A stretch of 64,000 nucleotides of DNA from Cephalotrichum gorgonifer (taxonomy: Eukaryota > Ascomycota > Sordariomycetes > Microascales > Microascaceae), in assembly GCA_900312665.1 (NCBI GenBank), contig ONZQ02000002.1:2691863-2755862 (forward strand), written 5' to 3'. The position numbers and the translations under genes are program-made. Below are positions 23,432 to 35,202 of this stretch, piece by piece. The notes below the pieces were generated by a model. The model was given only the letters and a program-made list of their open reading frames with translations, was not told the DNA's origin and did no database searches. How positions within the stretch are numbered: the first letter of the stretch is position 1; each line of letters starts with the position of its first letter.

Positions 23432-24226
23432 ATGGTCAAATCTCTGGGATTGCTGCTTATAGCAGCAACATCTTGTAAATCCGACCTCATCCCCAAGTTC
23501 ACTTATAGTCTCGCCCTAGTGCTAACATTCCAAAGTGCTACAGGCCACTTACGCTCAGGAGGACACGGCTGTCTATGAGGACCCGGAATCCGGTATCCTA
23601 TTCAACATATGGCCACAGAAGTTTATGACTTTTGGCATAGCCCTGCCACCTGATGGACTCGAAAATAATGCCACCGAGTTCCTCGGACTACTCGTAAGCT
23701 CATCTTCCCCCCTATCGTCTTCGACCGTGGCTGATGCTGGGAACTATAGACCTGCACATCACCAGGGGGTGAAGGAGTAGGCTGGTGTGGCATGTCCCTC
23801 GGAGGCTTCATGCCCAACAACCTTCTCCTCATGGTCTATCCTAACGAGAATGAAGTCCTGACCTCATTCCGTTGGGCGACTAAATACAGCCCGCCCGAGC
23901 TCTACACTGGAGATGCAGAGCTCACCCAAGTTTCCTCCGCTATAAACGAAACCCATTACTCCGTCATCTTCAGGTGCCAAAATTGTCTACAATGGAACCA
24001 GGGGGAGACCAGTGGCGGGGCCTCTACTAGCACTGGGGGGGCTATGCTAGGTTGGGCCCATGCTGCAACTAGCCCTACCGAGGGTGCATGCCCGGATGAT
24101 GCCGTGCTCGAACGGCACGAGAACAATGGGCTTATTGATGCGAAATTCAATGAGCAGGTTGCTAGCTCCAACTACGAATCGTGGGCTGCTCTGGCTAACT
24201 CCACGGTGCCGGGTACCTGTGCTTAA
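23432..24226 (+). CDS. Stand-alone CDH-type cytochrome b domain (CDHcyt), secreted
   Basis: Three exons, 23432-23474, 23536-23693 and 23750-24226, encode 225 residues. A signal peptide of about 21 residues ending near T-Y-A is followed by a single heme domain of the cellobiose dehydrogenase cytochrome type (YEDPESGILFNIW, GVGWCGMSLGGFM, LTSFRWATKY, FRCQNCLQWN). By comparison with CDH, the axial heme-b ligands are M88 in G-G-F-M and H136 in N-E-T-H, and both are present. In CDH this domain passes electrons to lytic polysaccharide monooxygenases. Here no flavin dehydrogenase domain follows within 900 bases. The first intron ends in AAG, 11 bases after a GCTAAC branch point. Role: extracellular electron carrier or iron reductase, inferred. 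Confidence 0.9.
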
Positions 24227-25164
24227 GGCGATATGACCCGGTTCAGTATATGGGAAGATTATAATCTGTCGATAGCAACGAGGAAAAAAAAGAACGGGGC
24301 TTAACCTACTTGTATCCCTATTTATATTTCAACTGAATACACTCTACCGCTTCTAAAGAGAGCGAGGGATTAAAATCGCTTGCCGCCTTGTTTATTGTCG
24401 TTCTTCAATGGGGCCTCTCCGGCTAGTCTCTCCTTTGTGCCCTCAGAGGCGAAGCGGTCTAAAAGATCCTTACTCGAAAGAGATTCTGAATGGTCGGACA
24501 CCAGATTCTCCGATACCCATGCTATCGAGTCATGAAGTACAAATCCACAAAGTACCCCAGAAGTAGTTTCAATAAATCCGGCATTGTATTCGAATGGCCG
24601 TTAGCCCGGTATTTATTCGTGTCCATGGAAACGTGGGTTGTAAATCTGAGAAGCATTGGGCTTGCTGATCATGGCCACCTCATATTTCTTGACGCCAAAT
24701 CCCGTGCTGGTTACACTAGGCCGATATCACGTTGGTTGGAGTTTCGTCACGATTTTTTACAAGAAGGCACGTTAAGGATATAAAAAGATTGGATTTTTTT
24801 TAAAAAAAAAAAAACTCCTGGAGCATATTGGGAGACATGGTTCCAAGTGCTATGTCTGACATCCGGTTGGATAGTGATGGGCCTGACCGTGGCCGACATC
24901 ATCATGCTCGCCCATTTGTCTTGTGTATAGCCCCTGAACGCATACTCTATTTAGGTAGCTCATCCCTTCCTTCGGGGGTAGGACAAGACTCCCTTTCCTC
25001 CTTTCCTGACTTTTCCCATGTCTTTGAACCTTTTCCGCCCACGATTGATAGATGAAGTCCATTTCTCCCAGTCGCTGCTCCTCATCTAGAAAGCCAATCC
25101 TGACTACGCCATTCTCCCGGACGAGCATCAACTGTATTTTAGGCACCCAAAACCACCAGCCGCA
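24227..25164. other. Intergenic, convergent 3' regions
   Basis: This 0.9 kb stretch lies between the cytochrome-domain gene and the MFS gene. It contains a T8-A13 tract near 24793-24814 and no supported gene. Confidence 0.6.
24793..24814. repeat. T-run/A-run palindromic tract
   Basis: A run of T followed directly by a longer run of A. It can form a hairpin and may relate to 3' end formation of the flanking convergent genes. Confidence 0.6.
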
Positions 25165-26773
25165 TCAAGCGTCCCGCGTAAACTCGGACCTCTGCCGCCA
25201 TGTCCTGCCATAACGCATTATGAATATCGGAATTGGTGCGAGGCAGAAGCTGAGGATTCCGAATGTAGTCATACCCCAGCCGTAGCCGAGGTTGTCGACA
25301 AGGGGCCCCGTCCCTAGAGGTAGGAAGGTACCCAAAAGACACCGCGTAACGATGAGGCCGGTCATAGCAGATGCCGTGTAAATGCCGCAAGCGTCAACAA
25401 CATACGCCGATAACGGAATAAGGATGAGAAGAACAACACCATCCAACAGCCCTACTACTGGTAGAAAGATCCATAGTGAGAGTCGGTACTCTGCAACCCA
25501 GCCGTAGGCTATCATAGCGAAGGGGAGAATAAGTCCACCAAGTATTGCGAGAGGCAGGCGGTACTCGGGTTGTGCTTTGTGTGAGCCCCGAAGTTTGATA
25601 TAGATTCTATCGAGAGTAAGGTTGCAAATGATGATGGTGATAACGGAGCCGATAGCTGAAAAATGGTTAGCAGTTGTTGTGCTTAAATTGTGAAGATGAC
25701 TGGGTTGGTGGTGCAAGTGTATATACATACTCATAGAACTGAAGGCGAGCCCGGTTTGAGCAGCTGATAGGCCATATATATCACGAAGCATATTCGGCAT
25801 TGAGACGGACATGACATAGAAGTAGCTGAATGGCACGGCGCTGAATAGAGCGATGGAGGCGAGTATGCCTGAACCGAATAGAATCGTGGCAGGTCGGGAC
25901 ACTTCATACCACACCTTCTTGATACTCATATGCTCTCGGGAGTCGCTGCCGGGTGTGTTATGAAGCTCGTCCTCGCCAGGTCCGCTAGATAACTTCGCCC
26001 TCCGCCTCAGGATCGTGACCTTGTACGTCTCCTGGAAGCAAGTAAGGAATACAACCTCACAGGCGGCAGCCAACCCTGCAGCAATAAATAGCACTGTTCG
26101 CCACCCGAGGCTCTCGGCCACAGCACCGCTGAATGTCGGGCCGATAGTACCACCAAACAAGGGTGCAAGCATGACGGCACTCATGGCAGAGCCACGCTGG
26201 TCTGGCTCAAACATATCGCCGATGATAGCTGGATTGAGCACATTGACCGCAACAGCAAGACCAGTTAGCGCACGTGCGCCGATGAAGAGCGGCGTAGTGC
26301 TAGAGGACGCTGCAAGAAGGGTAGCACAGATGAAGAGGAGGTTGGCAATGTTCATGACAGGATATCGACCATAGACCTCGGAGAGGGGGGCGATAAAGAG
26401 AGGACCGGCAGCCTCACCAAGCTCCCAGATCGTCACCATTAGTGCACTGGTGCTCGAGGTGGCGGGGCGGCCATCATCAAGGTCTGATAGGATTTGACTG
26501 GCGATGGGGACCACTGATATACAGGTGAAAGTTCTAGTTTGCGTTAGTGATGGTTTGATATCGTCGTGGGAATAGAAGGAAAGGGTTGGCTCACACTGTG
26601 AATGACATCGAGAAGAGCAGCAGGATGATCGCCCATTTAAAAGCCTTCGGCCATTCTCGGGGATTCTCTCGGTCGCCATTAGGATCAAAGTCGAGAATGG
26701 CATCCTTCGTTGTCAAAAGAGGGGCAGCTTCGAGATCCGATGTTGGCCCAAGTAGAGGGGATTCTTCCGACAT
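25165..26773 (-). CDS. MFS transporter, DHA1 drug:H+ antiporter family
   Basis: Three exons, 26595-26773, 25731-26533 and 25165-25655, give 490 residues with about 12 membrane helices. The DHA1 signature ELGEAAGPLFIAPLSEVYGRYPVMN and the following LTGLAVAVNVLNPAIIGDMF place it with FLR1/TPO-like fungal exporters of drugs, polyamines or toxic metabolites at the plasma membrane. The frame extends to 26830, but the ATG at 26773 (MSEESPLLG) gives the usual start for the family. Intron 2 (25656-25730) is 75 nt and stop-free; retention would add 25 hydrophilic residues next to a helix, so I splice it. Cargo unknown. Confidence 0.88.
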
Positions 26774-28197
26774 TTTAGCCAGGTTAGTATGGAGAGAAGG
26801 TTTGGTTGACCAAAAGACACGCGAGGACAAAATGAAAGAGCCAGGTGTTGGAAAATTGGAAAGGACTAGTTAGTCTCTCAGCACAAGGCCATAGGAAGTG
26901 AATAAGGAGATGTGAAATCAGTGGATAGAACAAAAACTGTCACAGTCGAGTCGGTGTGTAGAAGTGACAGGATTGCATGTATGCACGGGAAGTTTGTCAG
27001 CCATTGCGCCCTTGGATTTGTCAATGGCGACATAATACTAACTTTTTCTGGAGGTCTGTAATTTATTACGTTGCACGAGACCATCCTTCTGCAAGGCTCA
27101 GCGGGGGTTACTATTGCAGTGTTATCAGGTTGTGCATTCCAGACTGGAGACTCAAGCGAAGGTACTTCAACTAACATGAAAGTTTAGGCCATAATAGAGG
27201 TATAGGTCCCCATTGTTGGTGACCAGGATTCTTGTAAAGCACCCCTTCCTTTCAAGGTAGGCACCAGCCTTTTACCCCCTCTTTATGCCCACTGGTGCCA
27301 AGATCAAGCTGCTTTGACTCCCCTCATTTTCCTTGCATTTCTCTCCCTTGCGTACATGTATTTTATGTAACAGTTGCATGCGCAGGTCTCCACTCCCAGA
27401 CACAAGGCCTTCGAGTATTTTGTATTCGCTTCTACACAGAGGTCTTCTGTACAGAGGTCGTTCTATGTGTGAGAACAGGCGAGGGGACCTATCAAAGTTC
27501 TCCGTTTTTCAAGAAACCGACCTGCAATAGCGAGGGGATTCGGGGCAAGCGGGGAGGTTGGGAAAGATTTGCCAAGGAGGACTGCCTAGAGCAATAGCTA
27601 CAATGCCCTATGGTACTTGGGCAAAGGCGGGGCCAATGAGTCATTAGCACAAGGTCCTCTGGGGAATAAAATAGAAGGTACACCGTTGGAAAACTTGGTA
27701 AATTCGGGGAATGGACATACGTACTAACATTATGAGATGTAGAACGGCTACACTTCCAGGCAAGAGCAACGGATTACCTACTAGTTAGAGTCCACCGAGC
27801 TCCCATACTCGGGACTGGTACTGATTGTTGGCAATGACATGAAGCTCTTGACGAGCTGATCTGACATGCGGCAGTTTACCATTTCAAGTGGGTGCAGAAA
27901 GCATCGTTAGTCGATAGTGCCAACGAAGGGGGAGGGGACCACAATTACGGTCGTGGTACGACTCATCCGTAGCAAAGGACGGAATCCGTTTCGTTCATCC
28001 AAAGCTCTTCTTGGAGTTGCAATTTCGGGATGTGGGCCGCCATAAAAGCGGTCGTCGTGTCAAAAAAGGAAATCCCCCAAACACTAACTAGCGGCCGTCC
28101 GACAACGAGAAATGAGCAGGAGACGCCAATGGCTACCAGGAGCGCCCGCCGCCCCTCCCAAAGATAGATCATACTACATAAACGCGGGGGTATCTCA
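26774..28197. other. Intergenic region
   Basis: This 1.4 kb stretch holds the MFS promoter and the HET gene 3' side. A 69-codon frame on the minus strand (27963-28172) has a hydrophobic segment but no recognisable family. I see no supported gene. Confidence 0.55.
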
Positions 28198-30507
28198 TCA
28201 GCATATCACGTACTCCTCCATCTCCTTCTGTCCACTGTCCAACTCATCAATAGCTTCCCCGTACATATATCCGTCGACGTAGACATCTCCCACGAAGATA
28301 TACTCCCCTCGGCCCTCTGGGCGAAGAATAACGGGCGAGTAGCAGCCTAGTGGAACGACGATGATATCCCCCGGTAGCATCGCCCCCGTCCCAATCCCAA
28401 CAAAACTCTCATTCTGGGTAACGAAAAGACACCGCCCCTTCATCCGTTCACCACACGTCTCCTTCGCAATTTTTTGCTGCGCCGCGATCGAAATCTCCTG
28501 TGCGGAGCTCGCGTACGCGGTGAGCTCCCTGTCGAGCGGCATGTACGGAAGCCTCTCATGAATCATCGATGCAAAGACCTGGTAGCACACACGGGACCAT
28601 TTCCGCGGATCTTTATGCTGGGGTGGTATCTGTCCTACGCAGAGAGTCCGGCAGAATGCCTCGCGGAGCTCGGCATGTCCTTCCTTGTCCTGCGGCTCGT
28701 GGTCGCCGACAAGTAGGGCACGCCAGTGCATGAATGCCATGAGATAATCGTCCTCGGAGCAGAGTGTCCCAACCGCTACACCACGCTTCTTGACGACATC
28801 GAGGAATACAGCCGAGACGGCGAGTTTGGACCTCCCGTCTTTGAAGGACCACTTCGCTTTTGTGGAGCCAGCGGCCTTGAAGTCGTAGTGTAGACCTAGG
28901 GATGTAGCTTGGGGGATATGGGACCAGTCGGGGGTCCATGTGGGGAGGTTGGTAGTGCTCGTGTGTGGGGGGAAGTGGATAGATTCGCAAATGACGTCGA
29001 GGCGCTCAGTGGTGGTGACGAGATAGTCTACCACGTTGATATAGACGTCTCGGACCGTCAGTGCGTAGTCTGGCTTGAAATTCTCCCTCATTTCCTCGGG
29101 GAGGACGCCTAGGATTCCGAAGACCTTGTCATGGGGTACCGATGCGTGCCTGTTTCGACAGGCTTGGAGGATTTCGAGAAGAGAAGCCTCGCCGAGCGAT
29201 AGGAGGGACGAGATATCGGGGAAGCTGCCAGGACCATGTCGGGCCAATAGCTCAGCGTACGGGAGACGGCTTCGCGTCACGGATTGCTGCTTGCTGTCAA
29301 GGTTTCCCGGCGGAAAGTGAGTCGCGATGTCCTCCTTGTGCCGCAGGAAGACCTTGCTGGCAGTCCTATAGACGTCAAATGGGAGGCGGGTAGTCCCACA
29401 GTAAACGTCAACCCTCGTTGCATTGAAGACCTCCTGCACAATCCACAACCTGGACCAGTACTCCCTCTCAAAGACACGGACCAGCGCATCAAATTCGCGA
29501 CGACGAGCCTTGGATCCAATGAGTTCCTTGATGTAGGCTGGTGAGTCGCCGCGATGGGCAACGTGACTGAGTAACCGCATCGCAAGGCCACTCGCCTCGC
29601 CCTCTGGACCCAGCCAGACGGCTACCGATTGGGCCTTGGAGTATATGTCCTTCATATGCTGGACCTGGCGTGTTCGCTCTTCCCCGTTATCCTGGTCAAT
29701 GCAGAGAGCATCGGCCCAGACGGCCACTATGCCAGACTTGCGGCGCAACACTTTTAACGCGCCGTACAGGCTAGATGTGATTGACATAGTAGTGCCGTCA
29801 ACCTGAATCGTCTGGGATTCCCCCGAGTCACCCCGCGCGTAAGATATGGCGACATATTTTACGGGCTTGTCAAGAGACGCGTGTATTAGCTCACATCTCA
29901 ACGTCGACATGCGCTCCGGCAGGATCCTAAGCAACCGAATTTCCATGTCGCCGAGAGCCCTGTACTGGAGAGGTCTATTACTCGGGGCAGCCCGCGGGCG
30001 CGTCACGGGTTCCAAGCCCCCAGTCGTGCTCTCCGCCGTCTCCGTCTCCGCTATGCGATCCGGGTGAGGCGACCTCAACATATCGGGATACATGGGCGTC
30101 GGGTACCCTGTCCTAAGTGGGTCCTTCGTTTTGTAGGGCGGGGCGGCCCCGTACGGCAGTCGGTCGCGGGGGTGTGGGTCGGGGAGCCAATCGGGGGGCA
30201 CAGAGTACATGGAGAGGCTGGGAGCGACAGACGCGGACCGGATGCGCACCTTGGGCGGCTCGAACCAGCCCGTAGTTTGTTGATGGGGCGGCGGCTCCGT
30301 GTAGGGGAGCGGGGGTGGTGGGCGGTATCCGGGCGGCATCATGGACTGGTCGGGAGGGAGTGCGGGGTTTCTCGGTCGCGAGGGGAGCTGTCGCGGATAA
30401 ACGGATTCATCGTCGGAATGGTAGGCAGCATTCTGGGGGCGGAAGGGGTTGTCGCGCGCGTTCTCGGGAGGGGACACGGTGTCGCCGGGCCAGTTGTATG
30501 GAGCCAT
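28198..30507 (-). CDS. HET-domain (heterokaryon incompatibility) protein
   Basis: A single exon of 769 residues. Residues 1 to about 175 are Pro/Arg/Ser-rich and look disordered. The HET domain starts near residue 215 with VKYVAISYARG and continues with VWADALCIDQDN (about 263) and the YSKAQSVAVWLGPEG block, the three standard HET motifs. HET proteins trigger regulated cell death when incompatible hyphae fuse or in other self/non-self recognition. The C-terminal 350 residues have no repeat domain (no WD40, ankyrin or NACHT). The frame continues to 30630 without an ATG, so 30507 is the first possible start; an upstream exon cannot be ruled out. Confidence 0.9.
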   Translation of the reverse strand: MAPYNWPGDTVSPPENARDNPFRPQNAAYHSDDESVYPRQLPSRPRNPALPPDQSMMPPGYRPPPPLPYTEPPPHQQTTGWFEPPKVRIRSASVAPSLSMYSVPPDWLPDPHPRDRLPYGAAPPYKTKDPLRTGYPTPMYPDMLRSPHPDRIAETETAESTTGGLEPVTRPRAAPSNRPLQYRALGDMEIRLLRILPERMSTLRCELIHASLDKPVKYVAISYARGDSGESQTIQVDGTTMSITSSLYGALKVLRRKSGIVAVWADALCIDQDNGEERTRQVQHMKDIYSKAQSVAVWLGPEGEASGLAMRLLSHVAHRGDSPAYIKELIGSKARRREFDALVRVFEREYWSRLWIVQEVFNATRVDVYCGTTRLPFDVYRTASKVFLRHKEDIATHFPPGNLDSKQQSVTRSRLPYAELLARHGPGSFPDISSLLSLGEASLLEILQACRNRHASVPHDKVFGILGVLPEEMRENFKPDYALTVRDVYINVVDYLVTTTERLDVICESIHFPPHTSTTNLPTWTPDWSHIPQATSLGLHYDFKAAGSTKAKWSFKDGRSKLAVSAVFLDVVKKRGVAVGTLCSEDDYLMAFMHWRALLVGDHEPQDKEGHAELREAFCRTLCVGQIPPQHKDPRKWSRVCYQVFASMIHERLPYMPLDRELTAYASSAQEISIAAQQKIAKETCGERMKGRCLFVTQNESFVGIGTGAMLPGDIIVVPLGCYSPVILRPEGRGEYIFVGDVYVDGYMYGEAIDELDSGQKEMEEYVIC

Positions 30508-31152
30508 TTCTCGCGTCGCTCTCGGCCCGCGAGATGGCCGCTGGTGGCGGAAGATGGAAGCGAGTCCGAATGTGTCAAGTCTCCGCCCTGCCCTTGGCCT
30601 TGTCGTGGGGAAATAAGGGATAGTAGACACCGGGGCGTCTGGGAGTACATGTATGCGCAGGGTCTCACCCGCTTCATCGGGCAGTAGGGCAGGAATTGAG
30701 GCATCAACGCGTTGTGGGAAACCAAGAACTGAAGATGCTTAGTCACCCTGCTACCACCTCACTCCCTGACAAAACGAGGAGCGGATTGATTGGCGTGTCA
30801 TTTCCGTGTTTGCCAGTTGCTTGACATTCTGGTTCTACCTATGACAGGTATTGTATATGAATGTAAAATCAGGCGGCATCACGGGGTTCCATAAATATGA
30901 AGTAATCCGAATTCAACCGGCTGGTGCACATATCAAACCTACCTCTACTTACTTTAAGTGGTTAAGCACAGATCAATATCAGTAGTATCTGGGATCATAT
31001 ATTGTAGGCATCCTGGGTATTATTTGAAGTGGTCTCATTGCTCATATTCATCGAAAATAACACATTTCTCAATTTATCTAGTGAAAACGCTCTGTCGGCA
31101 AAATTATTTATCCACGAATGCGCGAAATGTCGCTGACCTCTAGCTATCTCCT
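30508..31152. other. Intergenic region
   Basis: This 0.6 kb stretch lies between the HET gene start and the 3' end of the RTA1-like gene. It is A/T-rich in 30.85-31.1 kb. No supported gene. Confidence 0.55.
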
Positions 31153-32093
31153 CTATCCATGTAACTCGATCCCTCTTTCCATCTTTGAAGCATCCCGGAC
31201 AAGTCGGCCTGGATGAATGACGATATACAAAGCCGGAATGCAGACCATGGGCGCGGCATCGAAGACATACAAGAAAGCCTCATGGGCCATGATGTAGCCA
31301 TCAGCACCCTGCAGATATTCAATGGCCCGGATCAAGGCTCGAACCGTCATCAAGGATGTTATGGCGTAGGTGGTGATGAAATATTTGGACCCGTTGAGGA
31401 GTGTGGAGTTTTCGGCATACTTCGTTGTTGATCTCCTAGCTCGAAGCTGAGCATGGAAGGTGGAGAAGAGGAATAGAGAAAGTGCTGCCAGCTGTGCAAT
31501 GAGACCCCCGATGACGAGATTCCTGCCCAGAGCGATGCCGTCCGGATCCCCTGACGCTGGCATCACCGATCCGAACACCTGGGTGACGAAACAACCAATA
31601 TCTACTATAATGTAGAAGACTGTGGTGAGCTTTGGGCTGATGAACATTTGGTCGCGGAGGTCGAGAGCGTTGATTATTCGGCTGAGACTCATGTACACTG
31701 TGGCGGCAATCAGCGGCGCCATTCCCAGAATCAACAGGTTCTGCATGATAAAGGGCCCGGCGATGTTCGGATTCTTGTGCGCCATGACCCGGGCGTAGTA
31801 ACCGAAAACTTGGCCTATCCAATGCAACACGTGAGTATTTTAATTTCAGAGGTACGACCTGGTGATGGAAAGAATAATAGGCTCATACCGATGACGCCCA
31901 GGACCAATGGCAGGAAATGCCAGGCGCGAAGTTTAAAGAAGAAGAAAACATGACCAGCAGCGGCCAAACCGAACAGAACGACGAAACCCCACGCCGCTTC
32001 TTGGTTCGGTCGGTAGTGGTAGAAAACGATCTGAGTTCCGTTGACGATTGGGCCGAAAGGAGGCCCTTCGGCGTCGTAACTGACAGTTGGCAT
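31153..32093 (-). CDS. RTA1-like integral membrane protein
   Basis: Two exons, 31889-32093 and 31153-31814, give 288 residues with about seven hydrophobic helices. The start FYHYRPNQEAAWGFVVLFGL and the later block AGPFIMQNLLILGMAPLIAATVYMSLSRI match the RTA1 family, whose yeast members (Rta1, Rsb1, Rtm1) are linked to lipid translocation and resistance to toxic compounds. The intron (donor GTATGA, acceptor ATAG) restores G-Q-V-F-G-Y-Y-A-R, the family's normal spacing. The frame reaches 32123, but only from a TTG, so the ATG at 32093 is used. Exact substrate unknown. Confidence 0.88.
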
Positions 32094-33585
32094 GTTGGTG
32101 GGCTTCGTAGACGATGCTTTCAAGATGGCACAAGGTTTCAGTGCTCAAAGTGCCAACGCCATCCCTTTTATACTGAGCCGTAGCGTTAGTTCCTGATCTA
32201 ACTGTTATCCCAGCGGATCACTTGAGGCGCAAGAAGACAATCCGAGGACTACGCGATAAATCCCTGCTGAAGGTACGTGGCCCAGCTTCGGGTGTAAGAG
32301 ATATCCGGTTCCAGGCCAATCATAGGTTTTACGCATTCGATGCCGAGACTATGTGGATTGCAGCACGCGCCCACCTGCTAGTAGCGAGATTCACCGAGGA
32401 TGGCCCAGGTTAGCTTCATTAATTACGGGCTTTTATGGCACCAACCCGAAAACTCCATCCCTCTGAAATTTCGTATTACGCATGCGCGTAACCACCCCAA
32501 GGCCACATTCTACCATGCCCTCTCGGACGACAGATGCTGATCGCCGATTATCTCATGTGGGGAAACAGATGTGTATTCAGGGGAAGGAAAAGCCGCCTGG
32601 AATAATATGATGGCAGCTGTCGGGCTGGCGGGTGGAGCCACCTGCCACGATATTATGACCCTAGCACACCCTGGACCTGAGCCATAGCCTATGAGTTGAG
32701 CAAACCTCAACGCTGTAATCCCTACCCATGTCAGCTTGACAGCGGAAAATCCTGACCCACCACCCGCTTATCATCCCCAGCCCATCGATCCGATGCCTAC
32801 GCCTCACCCACTCCTGGTTCTCGCCCCTATCACACAGACCTGCTCCAGGTTCCTACCATTCGATTGAGAGCTATGTTGGTAATCAATCTGATGCTTCGCA
32901 TGATCAAGTACTGCGCCGGTCATAATCCCGTCCGGATTGTGACATAAGGCCTATCTAATACGGCATAGGCGTTCAGCTCCCCCAAAGGCCTTCTATATAG
33001 CTTAAGCCAATTAGTCTAGCCTCAACCTAAAGTCTATATAAACTGATTAGCCCTCAATAGACATCTCCTACTCCGCTATGGCCCTTGGCTATTAGGAAGA
33101 GCCTTGGTAGTGGGCCTCAGGGGTGACCGCTCCCGTTGGTTGCCCCGCTGACGGAGAAAGAGTGTCATGCAGCTTCCTCAAGGAGATAGCGAGCGATTAT
33201 ATAATGAATATGCTAAACCATGAATGGGAATGCCGCTAACTAAACCAGACGCGGATTTTGTGTTACAGCTTTACGAACATGTTCGTATTAGTCCTCGCTG
33301 GAATGTCGCCCCGACTTCCCCGCACGGGCTCCGTCTCAACCCCACCCTAGTGGCGGATAAAGTGAAGACCATTCTGCCGGTCCACTCATAAAGCGATCCG
33401 ACGACGACGGACCTTCTCCACCTTTGCCTTTCTCCGCATCGTGACACCAACCAAGCCCCGGCGGGGGCTGCCTCTCCGTAAAACCCCCCACCCTCCTCAA
33501 TGTACATAAACTCCACCTCTGGCGAACCCAGTGTCCCATCTCGAATCCCTCTACCAGCTAATTCTCGATACAACATATCCCAATC
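32094..33585. other. Intergenic region, divergent promoters
   Basis: This 1.5 kb stretch lies upstream of both the RTA1-like gene and the GH43 gene. The part around 32.94-33.07 kb is A/T-rich, with repeated CTATATA-like words, and may be mutated repeat DNA. No supported gene. Confidence 0.5.
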
Positions 33586-35202
33586 ATGCCTCAAGTTCGG
33601 AATCCCATCCTCCCAGGCTTCCATGCCGATCCGTCCATCCTCCGCGTGGGGGAGGACTACTACATCGCCGTCTCCACCTTCGAGTGGTACCCCGGCGTGC
33701 AGATCTACCACTCCAAGGACCTGGCGAACTGGGACCTCGTCAAGCGGCCCCTCGACCGGAAGAGTCTGCTCGACATGCGCGGGAACCCTGACAGCTGCGG
33801 CATCTGGGCGCCCTGCCTCACTCATGACGGCGAAAAGTTCTGGCTCGTATACACCGATGTGAAGCGCAAGGACGGCTCGTTCAAAGACTCACATAACTAC
33901 ATCACCACCGCGCAGGCGATCGAGGGGCCGTGGTCTGACCCCGTCTACATCAACTCCTCCGGTTTCGATCCTTCGCTCTTCCACGATGAGGATGGGCGCA
34001 AGTGGTTTGTGAATATGATTTGGGATCACCGTCGTCGGCCGCAAACATTTGCCGGGATCTTCCTCCAGGAGTATGACCCCGTGGCTCAAACGCTCGTTGG
34101 GCCTAGGAAGAACGTCTTTACGGGGACACCTTTGGGCCTCGTGGAGGGCCCTCACATGTACAAGAGGAATGGGTGGTACTATCTCCTCACGGCGGAGGGT
34201 GGAACTGCGTACGAACACGCCGTCAGTCTCGCACGGTCCCGGGATATCTGGGGCCCATACGAGATACACCCCCAGAACCCCGTTGTCAGCTCGAAGGATG
34301 CCCCATTGGCAGCCATCCAGCGGGCGGGGCACGGGGACTGGGTTGAGACGCCTGACGGCAAGGTTTACCTGGTGCACCTCATGGGACGACCCATCGGCCA
34401 GAAGCGGCGATGCGTTCTCGGCCGCGAGACTTCGATCCAGGAGGCATATTGGGGCGATGACGACTGGCTCTACATCAAGAACGGCCCCGTCCCCTCTCTC
34501 TACGTCGACCTCCCCGCGGAGCGAGACGACACCAACTACTGGGCCGAGCAGAAGTACACCTTCGAGAGCGGCCTCCACAAGGACTTCCAATGGCTCCGTA
34601 CGCCCGAGACGGAACGCATCTTCTCTACGGGAAGCGACGGGAAGCTAACCCTCGTGGGCCGCGAGGCCCCCGGCTCCTGGTTCGAGCAGGCCCTCGTCGC
34701 ACGCCGCCAGACACACTTCTCCTATGACGCCGAGACTGTCGTTGACTTCAGCCCTATCGACGAGCGCCAATTCGCCGGTCTCACAGCGTACTACTCCCGC
34801 TTCAACTTCTTCTACCTCACCGTCACGGCCCACTCCGACGGCCAGAGGGAACTCCTGATCATGGCCTCCGAGGCCTCCTACCCAGAGTCGAAGCTCCGGT
34901 TCCCCTTCCCGGAGGCTGTGCAGATCCCCAACGAGGGCAAGGTGAGGCTCGCGCTCGAGATCCGGAGCGAGGAGCTGCAGTTCTACTATGCGATGGAAGG
35001 CGAGGAGCTGAAGAAGATTGGGCCGGTGTTCGACGCGTCTATTATTTCGGATGAGTGCGGAGGGCACCAGGCTCATGGGAGCTTCACGGGTGCATTTGTG
35101 GGAGTGGCGTGCTCGGATTTGAATGGGACGGCGCTGGAGGCTAAGTTTGACCACTTGGTCTACAGGCCAGTGAAGCATGTATCTGATAGGTATGACGTTT
35201 AA
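33586..35202 (+). CDS. Beta-xylosidase, glycoside hydrolase family 43
   Basis: A single exon of 538 residues. It is an inverting GH43 enzyme of the XynB/SXA type, with a five-bladed propeller (1 to about 310) and a C-terminal GH43_C2 beta-sandwich (about 320-530). The catalytic trio is visible: base D15 in F-H-A-D-P-S, pKa-modulating D128 in S-G-F-D-P-S and acid E187 in V-E-G-P-H. There is no signal peptide, so it should act on imported xylo-oligosaccharides in the cytosol. Some family members also cut alpha-arabinosides. No dedicated transporter is directly adjacent. Confidence 0.93.
   Translation: MPQVRNPILPGFHADPSILRVGEDYYIAVSTFEWYPGVQIYHSKDLANWDLVKRPLDRKSLLDMRGNPDSCGIWAPCLTHDGEKFWLVYTDVKRKDGSFKDSHNYITTAQAIEGPWSDPVYINSSGFDPSLFHDEDGRKWFVNMIWDHRRRPQTFAGIFLQEYDPVAQTLVGPRKNVFTGTPLGLVEGPHMYKRNGWYYLLTAEGGTAYEHAVSLARSRDIWGPYEIHPQNPVVSSKDAPLAAIQRAGHGDWVETPDGKVYLVHLMGRPIGQKRRCVLGRETSIQEAYWGDDDWLYIKNGPVPSLYVDLPAERDDTNYWAEQKYTFESGLHKDFQWLRTPETERIFSTGSDGKLTLVGREAPGSWFEQALVARRQTHFSYDAETVVDFSPIDERQFAGLTAYYSRFNFFYLTVTAHSDGQRELLIMASEASYPESKLRFPFPEAVQIPNEGKVRLALEIRSEELQFYYAMEGEELKKIGPVFDASIISDECGGHQAHGSFTGAFVGVACSDLNGTALEAKFDHLVYRPVKHVSDRYDV

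Noticed and set aside
27963..28172. 69-codon minus-strand frame just downstream of the HET gene
   Set aside because: Has a hydrophobic segment and was considered as a small toxin-like or membrane partner of the HET protein, but there is no evidence of expression, conservation or splicing.
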